Shown in pieces: positions 8,825 through 13,904 of a stretch of DNA of 13,904 nt. Below the pieces are notes generated by a model. It saw nothing but the letters and a program-made list of their open reading frames with translations, searched no databases and was not told the DNA's origin. Numbering within the stretch: the first letter of the stretch is position 1; every line of letters starts with the position of its first letter. Source of the stretch: JBFMEX01 sp040752215 (GTDB lineage: Bacteria; Pseudomonadota; Alphaproteobacteria; Rhizobiales; Hyphomicrobiaceae). The translations under genes were made by a program, and so were the position numbers. Location: NCBI GenBank assembly GCA_040752215.1, contig JBFMEX010000001.1, positions 1 through 13,904 of the forward strand, given 5' to 3'.

Positions 8825-9037
8825 TTATTTCCCCCAAGTATTGTGTCCCCATTATTCCGTGTCCCCGTTATCCCCGGCGCTGACAGCAAATCCAAATGCT
8901 CAGGCAGGAGCTGGCAGCGGAGCCGACGGGACCACCACGAACTTGGGGTGGGCAAATCAGGCAGCCGTGAGCGCCGGTGCAGGATCGATAGGTTGGCAGC
9001 GAGCCGTGGTGCTTCCGGGAGAGTCAAATATGCCGGA
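8825..9037. repeat. Partial repeat boxes and unassigned DNA before the serine protease gene
   Basis: Bases 8838-8857 are a third copy of the GTATTGTGTCCCC-type end box (others at 8651 and 8803), followed by another GTGTCCCCGTTA box at about 8859-8870. From about 8877 to 9037 the sequence is non-repetitive. One plus-strand frame stays open to 9062 and reads like a short Ala/Gly-rich chain, but has no start of its own outside the repeat and no recognised match. It could be the 3' remnant of an older gene. Confidence 0.5.
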
Positions 9038-9814
9038 TCATCGGCGGGCGAAACGATCCTGAATCTCTCTCACAGCGCCCTCGAAGGAGGACGCCGGAAC
9101 CGCAGCGTGCAGCATCGTGAGCGCGCCGCCCTCGCCTGGGCGGGGCGCGAACAGGCACGCGCTGTTGATGGCGATGACCGCGAGCCCTTCGCTGGTGTGG
9201 ACGAGTAACGGTGCCCCCGACGATCCCAGCGCCCATTCACTGTCGTGAAGGTAGACTCCCCAACGCAAGGAGAGGATCGACACGCGGTCGTCGACAGCCA
9301 GGGCTCGACCGTTGTCGACGTCGATGGAGAAGGCCGACAGTGCAATCCGAAGGCGTGCGATGTCGGAACCGGAGACACTCCTAAGGAGAAGAGGATGGAC
9401 GTTCGCGGGCGCGCGATCCAGCAGCACGATGCCCCAGTCCATCGCCCCGTCCCGCAGCGTGTAGCCCCGGTACTGACGGGTGGAACCGACACGCTCGATT
9501 CTGCCCTGCAGTTTGAGCGGCGCTCCGTCGTCATAATAATTCAAGACGAATGTCACCGGCTTCTTGATCAGGTTGCCGTCCCGCCCCACGAGGCAATGGG
9601 CGGAGGTCACCACGATCCGGGGATTCAGCACGAGGACCCCGGTGCAAGTCCGCGCACCGATCAGCTTGCCGACTGAGGCATGCAGCGGCTGACCGGCGGC
9701 GACAACCACTCGCGAATTCTTGGCGCCCGGTTCGCCTATCCCCCACCTCTCCGCCAGGAGACCGCCTCCTGTCAGAGCGATGACCGATGCCAAGACCGGT
9801 GTGAGCCATCGCAT
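9038..9814 (-). CDS. Secreted trypsin-like (S1 family) serine protease
   Basis: Predicted exported chymotrypsin-fold serine peptidase. The ATG at 9814 has AAAGG upstream and gives 258 residues with an N-terminal signal peptide or anchor (MRWLTPVLASVIALTGGGLL). The catalytic triad is present: His73 in VTSAHC, Asp126 in MDWGIVLL, and Ser199 in GSSGAPL. The usual GDSGGP is altered to GSSGAP, so the Asp next to the nucleophile is replaced by Ser, which may affect activation or specificity. Cys57 and Cys74 fit the conserved disulfide around the active-site His; Cys220 lacks an obvious partner. A longer start at 9892 adds 26 residues before the signal and is less likely. Transcribed divergently from the Cys-rich/oxidase group, with 183 bases between the starts. 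Substrate unknown. Confidence 0.85.
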   Translation of the reverse strand: MRWLTPVLASVIALTGGGLLAERWGIGEPGAKNSRVVVAAGQPLHASVGKLIGARTCTGVLVLNPRIVVTSAHCLVGRDGNLIKKPVTFVLNYYDDGAPLKLQGRIERVGSTRQYRGYTLRDGAMDWGIVLLDRAPANVHPLLLRSVSGSDIARLRIALSAFSIDVDNGRALAVDDRVSILSLRWGVYLHDSEWALGSSGAPLLVHTSEGLAVIAINSACLFAPRPGEGGALTMLHAAVPASSFEGAVREIQDRFARR

Positions 9815-9902
9815 GGTTCCACACCTTTCGGCGGGCCGACCGGCCTGCCCTCCTTTCCCGGTGCTCGCGGAGGAACAAAGGCGGCCGGGCACAAGTCCAT
9901 GT

Positions 9903-9914
9903 CACAAATATGTG
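9903..9914. promoter_or_regulatory. Short dyad in the divergent promoter region (possible operator)
   Basis: CACA-AATA-TGTG is a small dyad in the AT-richer gap between the divergent protease and Cys-rich protein genes, where a shared operator could be expected. It does not match a copper-regulator box I know, and such short dyads arise often by chance. Confidence 0.15.
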
Positions 9915-9997
9915 TAGTCCTGTCGGCTGAGGCAACCCAGGTGTAATCTTCTGCCCCCTGGAGCGGAATTCCTGCGCTGCATAAATTCTGGAGTGTC

Positions 9998-10360
9998 ATG
10001 CTGACGTGCCTGCGAAAAGGTGCCGTCGTGATCCTGGGCGTGTTGCTCGCGCTGGGAACGGTGGTGCCTGCGGCCCACGCATCGAGCGTGACCGCCGAGA
10101 TGGCAGTCCTGGCCGGCGCTGATGCGGCCTCAGGCGATGCGTGCGACCACTGCAACTGTTCCACGCCGGCCCCCGGACCGACCGCTTGCCAAACCGGCAC
10201 GTGTGCACCCAACTGCGTTGCGGCCGGCACCTGCGCCATCCTGCCAGACGGCGCCGTACTGAGGCCGCCACTCGTCTCGTCGGTGCAAAGCGCGACCTTC
10301 ACATTGGCTCGCGGTCGGCTCATCGCACCCGATCCGCCGCCCCCCAGGCTCCCGCTCTGA
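9998..10360 (+). CDS. Small Cys-rich secreted protein of unknown function, beside copper oxidase
   Basis: Not assigned to a named family. The 120-residue protein has a clear signal peptide (KGAVVILGVLLALGTVVPAAHA, residues about 7-28, cleavage AHA-SS). The mature part has seven Cys (49, 52, 54, 64, 69, 73, 79) with the motif CDHCNC, then a Pro-rich end (APDPPPPRLPL). GGAG lies five bases before the ATG at 9998. Small exported proteins with clustered Cys/His and a PDPPPPR-like tail are often found beside copper-handling genes, so metal binding in the periplasm is a reasonable inference. The oxidase gene starts 116 bases downstream on the same strand. Confidence 0.65.
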   Translation: MLTCLRKGAVVILGVLLALGTVVPAAHASSVTAEMAVLAGADAASGDACDHCNCSTPAPGPTACQTGTCAPNCVAAGTCAILPDGAVLRPPLVSSVQSATFTLARGRLIAPDPPPPRLPL

Positions 10361-10476
10361 GCGACTGGCGCTCCCCCTGCACGATTGAACCCGTGCTCGG
10401 CTGTTGCGCCGCGTCGTGTGTCGCAGCGGCCGTTTGCGCCAGTAACCTCCAAGCCAAGCCGTGAAAGGCCCCGCCC

Positions 10477-11907
10477 ATGGACATCGCGCCCTGTCCAGTG
10501 TCGCGCCGTTCCCTGCTCGCAGTAGGGGCGGGACTTGTGCTTGCGTCCGTGATGCCGCCCCTGCTGGCTCGGGCAGCAGCCTCGCGCGACGTTCGTCTTC
10601 GCGCCGAACCTGGGCGTGCTCGACTGGTCGGGCCCGAGCACCCGGAAACGGCCGTGTGGACCTACAATGGCTCCGTTCCGGGACCCGAGATTCGGGTGCG
10701 TCAGGGAGAACGGCTGCGCGTTGCCGTCACGAACAGGCTCGCGGAGGAAACGACCGTGCACTGGCACGGCGTGAGGGTCCCCAACGCCATGGACGGAGTG
10801 CCACACCTAACGCAGAAGCCAATCGCTTCGGGCGAGACCTTCACCTATGAGTTCGATGCCCCCGATGCCGGCACCTACTGGTACCATCCACACCAGCACA
10901 GCTCCGTTCAGGTCGGGCGCGGCCTTTACGGCCCCCTCATCGTCGAGGAGCCGCGGCCGATCACGGTGGATCGCGACCTCGTGTGGGTCCTGGGCGACTG
11001 GCGCCTACTCCGCGATGCTCAGATCAGCGACGATTTCGATAGCCAACACGACATGGCCCACAGCGGACGTGTGGGCAACACGGTCACGATCAACGGCGAG
11101 GTGCCCGAAACCTTCGCCGTTCGCAGCGGCGAGCGCCTGCGCCTCCGGCTCATCAATGCCGCCAACGCGCGCATCTTCGGCCTCGAATTCGAGGGACACC
11201 GGCCCATCGTCGTCGCGTACGACGGCCAGCCGGTGCCACCACATCCGCCGGCCGGCGGGCGCGTGGTGTTGGGTCCCGCGATGCGCGTCGACCTCGTGCT
11301 CGATCTGACGGACAAACCCGGCGCGCGCTACAGGGTGACCGACCGGTTCTACCGTGGTCTCGAATACAGGCTGGTCGATCTCGTCTACGCCGCAGAGCCC
11401 CTGCGCCAGCACCTACTCGAGGCGCCGTTCGCTCTTGAGCCCAATCCGCTCCCGGAGCCCGACTTGAACGCGGCCGAGCGCCACGAGGTGACGTTCAATG
11501 GCGGCATGATGGGCGGAATGATGATGGGCGGGGACAGAGGCGGCAGAATGAGGAACATGATGGAGTTGATGCACTCGGGCAAGATCTGGTTCATCAACGG
11601 CGTCGCGGCCACGGGCCATGTGCTTGAGCCGCTCATCACTCTACGCCGCGACCGCTCCTACGTGCTCGCGCTGCGCAACGAGACGGCTTGGCACCATCCC
11701 ATTCATCTCCACGGACACTTCTTCCGGGTGATCAGCCGTAACGGCAGCCCGACGCCACACCGCGAGTGGCAGGACACCGTTCTGATGAGCCCGCGCGAGA
11801 CGGTCGAGATCGCCTTCGTCGCCGACAACCCCGGCGACTGGATGTTCCACTGCCACATCCTGGAGCACCAGGCCGGCGGCATGATGGGCGTGATCCGCGT
11901 CGCCTGA
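10477..11907 (+). CDS. Tat-exported multicopper oxidase (laccase/CueO/CopA-like)
   Basis: Periplasmic three-domain copper oxidase; the family oxidises phenols or metal ions such as Cu(I) and reduces O2 to water. The 476 residues begin with a twin-arginine signal (SRRSLLAVGAGL, residues 9-20, cleavage near ARA-A). All copper motifs are present: HWHG (95-98), YWYHPHQH (134-141), HPIHLHGH (407-414) and HCHILEH (458-464). Cys459 with His407 and His464 would bind type-1 copper, and Met469, ten residues after the Cys, is a likely axial ligand. A Met-rich loop at about 344-365 (nine Met in 22 residues) precedes domain 3, similar in idea to the Met-rich insert of CueO. AAAGG lies nine bases before the ATG. 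The cytochrome gene starts 10 bases after the stop, so they form an operon. Copper detoxification is likely but the substrate is unproven. Confidence 0.93.
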   Translation: MDIAPCPVSRRSLLAVGAGLVLASVMPPLLARAAASRDVRLRAEPGRARLVGPEHPETAVWTYNGSVPGPEIRVRQGERLRVAVTNRLAEETTVHWHGVRVPNAMDGVPHLTQKPIASGETFTYEFDAPDAGTYWYHPHQHSSVQVGRGLYGPLIVEEPRPITVDRDLVWVLGDWRLLRDAQISDDFDSQHDMAHSGRVGNTVTINGEVPETFAVRSGERLRLRLINAANARIFGLEFEGHRPIVVAYDGQPVPPHPPAGGRVVLGPAMRVDLVLDLTDKPGARYRVTDRFYRGLEYRLVDLVYAAEPLRQHLLEAPFALEPNPLPEPDLNAAERHEVTFNGGMMGGMMMGGDRGGRMRNMMELMHSGKIWFINGVAATGHVLEPLITLRRDRSYVLALRNETAWHHPIHLHGHFFRVISRNGSPTPHREWQDTVLMSPRETVEIAFVADNPGDWMFHCHILEHQAGGMMGVIRVA

Positions 11908-11917
11908 GGAGGAAACC

Positions 11918-12625
11918 ATGCTGAACCCGATAAGCGCCGTCATGCTGGGGATCATCCTGACATCAGGAGCGGCCAGCGCGGCGAATGCCGAAGCAAACGC
12001 GAGGGCAGGTGCCAAATCCTACCGAGCGTGCGCCGCGTGCCACTCACTTGAGCCAGGAGTTCACCTGACGGGGCCGAGTCTCGCCGACCGTTGGGGCAAG
12101 AAGGCCGGCACGCTTGAGGACTTCCCCCGCTACTCGAAGGCGCTGATGGAAGCGGGTCTCGTCTGGGATGAGAATACCCTCGATGCCTGGCTCGCGCACC
12201 CCGAAAGACTGGTGCCGGGCAATTACATGGTCTTCCGCGGGATTGCGGACGACAAGGCCCGTGGCGATCTCATCGCATTCCTCAAAGAGGCCATGGCCGC
12301 AGGTGGCGCGAAATCGGTGGTCGACAAGCGCCTGCTCGACAAGGAGACCGTCCAAGGCCAGCGGCCCGAGCCGCTCGGCGATGTCGCCTCCGAGCAGCAT
12401 GTGACCGCCATCCGTCACTGCCGCGGCACGTACTTCGTGAAGACGGCCGACGGCAAGGAGCGCCCCTACTGGGAAATGAACGTGCGCCTCAAGACCGATA
12501 CGGCCGCCACGGGGCCGAAGCCGGGCAGGCCGGTGATCGTTGGCGCCGGCATGATGGGCGATCGCGTGTCGATCGTCTTCGCCGATCCCGCCGAAATCGG
12601 AGCAATGACAAAGCGCGCGTGCTGA
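11918..12625 (+). CDS. Exported c-type cytochrome with an extra C-terminal domain
   Basis: Periplasmic electron carrier. The 235 residues have a signal peptide (to about residue 21-25), then a class I cytochrome c domain: CAACH (Cys38, Cys41, His42) for covalent heme and PGNYMVFRG (Met104) as probable sixth ligand. This domain ends near residue 127. Residues about 158-235 form a second small domain (VTAIRHCRGTYFVKT, RPYWEMNVRLKTD, IVGAGMMGDRVSIVFADP) with Cys168 and a terminal Cys235, which I do not recognise. A near-perfect ribosome site, GAGGAGG, lies five bases before the ATG, ten bases after the oxidase stop. The tight pairing suggests the cytochrome exchanges electrons with the multicopper oxidase or links it to the respiratory chain. 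Confidence 0.9.
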   Translation: MLNPISAVMLGIILTSGAASAANAEANARAGAKSYRACAACHSLEPGVHLTGPSLADRWGKKAGTLEDFPRYSKALMEAGLVWDENTLDAWLAHPERLVPGNYMVFRGIADDKARGDLIAFLKEAMAAGGAKSVVDKRLLDKETVQGQRPEPLGDVASEQHVTAIRHCRGTYFVKTADGKERPYWEMNVRLKTDTAATGPKPGRPVIVGAGMMGDRVSIVFADPAEIGAMTKRAC

Positions 12626-12667
12626 AACGAAGCAGACCACTTCTGAGCCAAACAACAGGAGGCGCCC

Positions 12668-12745
12668 ATGGGTAGGGGACAAGTTCCGGGTAGACAAGGC
12701 AATGCGATCTTCAGCAGGACCGCTGTTGGGGACATTGCGAGGTAA
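12668..12745 (+). pseudogene. Start of a third operon gene, apparently cut off by a repeat
   Basis: AGGAGG at 12657-12662 is followed after five bases by ATG, a better translation start than most genes here, 42 bases after the cytochrome stop. The frame codes only 25 residues (starting MGRGQVPGRQGNAIF) and ends at TAA 12743-12745, which is the first triplet of the dispersed repeat. The simplest reading is that a gene of the oxidase/cytochrome operon lost its body when the repeat arrived. It could also be a real leader peptide or chance. The encoded residues match nothing I recognise. Confidence 0.4.
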
Positions 12746-12868
12746 CGGGGACACAATGCCGGAAGTAGCGAAGTAACGCATTCCCGGGGACACGATCCCG
12801 ATCGCTTGAGGTGGGGGCAGAACGACGACGTCGGCGACGGCGATCGGGTCATGTCCCCGGACAGGAAG
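12743..12868. repeat. Dispersed repeat, right doublet, copy 1
   Basis: Contains in order TAACGGGGACACAAT, GGGGACACGATCCCGATCGC, a 30-odd base spacer, and GCGATCGGGTCATGTCCCC. These are the reverse complements of the boxes in the left doublet, while the spacers between boxes are mostly unrelated. The two long boxes are imperfect inverted complements and would form a hairpin. The unit repeats directly 126 bases later. Confidence 0.85.
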
Positions 12869-12992
12869 TAACGGGGACACAATGCCGGAAGTAGCGAAGT
12901 AACGGCATTCCCGGGGACACGATCCCGATCGCTTGAGGTGGGGGCAGAACGACGACGTCGGCGACGGCGATCGGGTCATGTCCCCGGACAGG
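12869..12992. repeat. Dispersed repeat, right doublet, copy 2
   Basis: Near-exact copy of the preceding unit, with one added G (AAGTAACGGCATTCC against AAGTAACGCATTCC). Bases 12993-13186, up to the next gene, show no repeat or convincing gene. Confidence 0.85.
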
Positions 12993-13186
12993 CTCGCGGC
13001 GCATCAGATCGGAGGGCGCGCGCTGCGCAATCACCATGTCCCGCCGGGAACAGCGCACGAACGCGCGCCTTGTCATCCTCGCAGCATCGAGACGGCCCGG
13101 CGGCTGCCCCCGCCGCCGCGCTCGGAGCCGCGGCTCGCAGCCGAGCCGTCGGCAGCGCCAACCCATGTTTGCAAGGAGTCACTCTG

Positions 13187-13426
13187 ATGAACGGCAGGAT
13201 CAAATCGGCAGCCATCGCCGCAGGCGTCGCGATGCTCGCGCTCACCGGCGCGGTCGGCGGCGCCGAGGCCGGCGGCAAGCACCTCCGCTTCGGCGTCCAC
13301 AAGCACCACTTCCTCCACGCCCCGCTCGTCATCCACGATGGCTGCGGCTACTACAAGCGCATGTGGTGGAAGACCGGGTTCCTGTTCTGGAAGGAGAAGT
13401 ACTTCATCTGCAAGGGCTGGTGGTGA
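13187..13426 (+). CDS. Small secreted Cys/aromatic-rich protein, function unknown
   Basis: A 79-residue protein with an N-terminal signal peptide (IKSAAIAAGVAMLALTGAVGGAEA, residues about 5-28). The mature part is basic and His-rich at first (KHLRFGVHKHHFLHAP), then very rich in Tyr, Trp, Phe and Lys (about 55-79), with Cys53 and Cys75 placed to form a disulfide. AAGGAG at 13173-13178 lies eight bases before the ATG, so translation is well supported. Similar short secreted proteins of unknown role are common in rhizobia and relatives. It stands alone between repeats; a cell-envelope role is only a guess. Confidence 0.75.
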   Translation: MNGRIKSAAIAAGVAMLALTGAVGGAEAGGKHLRFGVHKHHFLHAPLVIHDGCGYYKRMWWKTGFLFWKEKYFICKGWW

Positions 13427-13608
13427 GGCCCGAGCAATACCGCGAGCGGAGTTTTCGACTGACATTGCCGCTGGCCGCACGCAGGCAAATGAAATAACGG
13501 CGCGCCGGTCGGCGCCGGCATGAGGTCGAGTCCTTCGCGCGACGGTATGAACGGGCTCCGGCGGCGCTTCCCCGTCCTCCCCACGCCCCCGCAGCCGGAT
13601 GACCCGTG

Positions 13609-13633
13609 CCCCCCAGTGCTCGTCGCTGGGGGG
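13609..13633. terminator. GC-rich hairpin downstream of the small secreted protein gene
   Basis: CCCCCCAG (13609-13616) and CTGGGGGG (13626-13633) are exact inverted complements around a 9-base loop. It is 180 bases after the last stop and lacks a T tract on either side, so it may be a repeat or structured RNA end, not a classic terminator. Confidence 0.3.
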
Positions 13634-13676
13634 CTTCCCGCAGGGTGGTTCATTTCTCGGCGAGCACCGCGCTCTT

Positions 13677-13799
13677 CCCTCTCCCGGGACGGGAGAGGGT
13701 ACCCGAAGGGCGGGTGAGGGACCAACCGCAGGCGATGGCGCCGAGGATGGGCAGATCCCTCATCCGGCCTGCCGACACCTTCTCCCGAGGGAGAAGGGA
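13677..13799. repeat. Large two-armed palindromic intergenic repeat
   Basis: Left hairpin CCCTCTCCC/GGGAGAGGG (13677-13685, 13691-13699) and right hairpin CTTCTCC/GGAGAAG (about 13779-13796) flank an inner inverted pair, GGGTGAGGGA (13712-13721) with TCCCTCATCC (13756-13765, one mismatch). The whole is a mosaic palindrome of the kind scattered between genes of rhizobia and other proteobacteria. The rest of 13427-13904 has no supported gene and ends in long G and C runs. Confidence 0.65.
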
Positions 13800-13904
13800 A
13801 GTGGTGGGCGCAAACTCTGAGAATTGAATGGTCCTGGCTGTCCCGGGCCACGTTCTCCGGGGGTGGGGGCCGCGGGGGGCGCCCCCCCACCGCCCACCCC
13901 TGCA

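Noticed and set aside
8521..8876. Possible CRISPR-like array
   Set aside because: Only two units of 152 bases, with no short regular repeats separated by unique spacers and no cas genes.
8763..9062. Plus-strand frame with an Ala/Gly-rich protein-like stretch after the repeats
   Set aside because: Its only starts lie inside repeat DNA, it overlaps the protease gene end and it matches nothing known. At most a gene remnant.
9772..10806. Minus-strand frame across the Cys-rich gene and oxidase start
   Set aside because: It runs over the divergent promoter and opposes two genes with good signal peptides and ribosome sites.
12044..12979. Minus-strand frame opposite the cytochrome and through the repeat doublet
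   Set aside because: It reads the same repeat twice as peptide repeats, an artefact of the tandem DNA, and is antisense to the heme-binding cytochrome.
13520..13827. Overlapping short plus-strand frames near the right end
   Set aside because: They run through the palindromic repeat and GC hairpin, lack convincing ribosome sites and differ by frame without any shared domain.

Overview
The window is GC-rich chromosomal DNA. Gene content and protein style point to an alphaproteobacterium, most likely of the order Hyphomicrobiales. This placement rests on the dsbA-aroQ-accB-accC-aat neighbourhood and on a small Cys/Trp-rich secreted protein of rhizobial type; no rRNA or tRNA is present to confirm it.

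Left part (1-8520) is core metabolism. ispG (isoprenoid synthesis, DOXP/MEP route) runs rightward and meets a leftward class I/II aminotransferase. The two stop codons overlap inside a palindromic repeat. Divergent from the aminotransferase is a rightward gene series: a periplasmic M48 metalloprotease with a TPR-like tail, a DsbA-family thiol oxidoreductase, aroQ (type II dehydroquinase), accB and accC (the biotin carboxylase half of acetyl-CoA carboxylase), and aat (N-end-rule aminoacyl transferase). Hairpins sit between several of these genes, and an inverted array of 7-base repeats lies between accB and accC.

Middle part (8521-13000) looks accessory. A secreted trypsin-like protease (minus strand) is divergent from a rightward group: a small Cys-rich secreted protein, a Tat-exported multicopper oxidase, and a c-type cytochrome starting 10 bases after the oxidase. 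The proteins all appear to be exported, and the likely theme is periplasmic copper/redox handling. The roughly 4-kb block is bracketed by two tandem doublets of one dispersed repeat family in opposite orientations. The right doublet appears to have cut off a further gene of the cytochrome operon, since a strong ribosome binding site and ATG lead into only 25 codons.

Right end (13000-13904) has one small secreted protein gene (79 aa), then intergenic DNA with a GC-rich hairpin and a large two-armed palindromic repeat. No transposase, integrase, CRISPR array or RNA gene was seen. The most unusual features are the repeats: how they end genes, border the copper/redox block, and keep their arms while changing their spacers.
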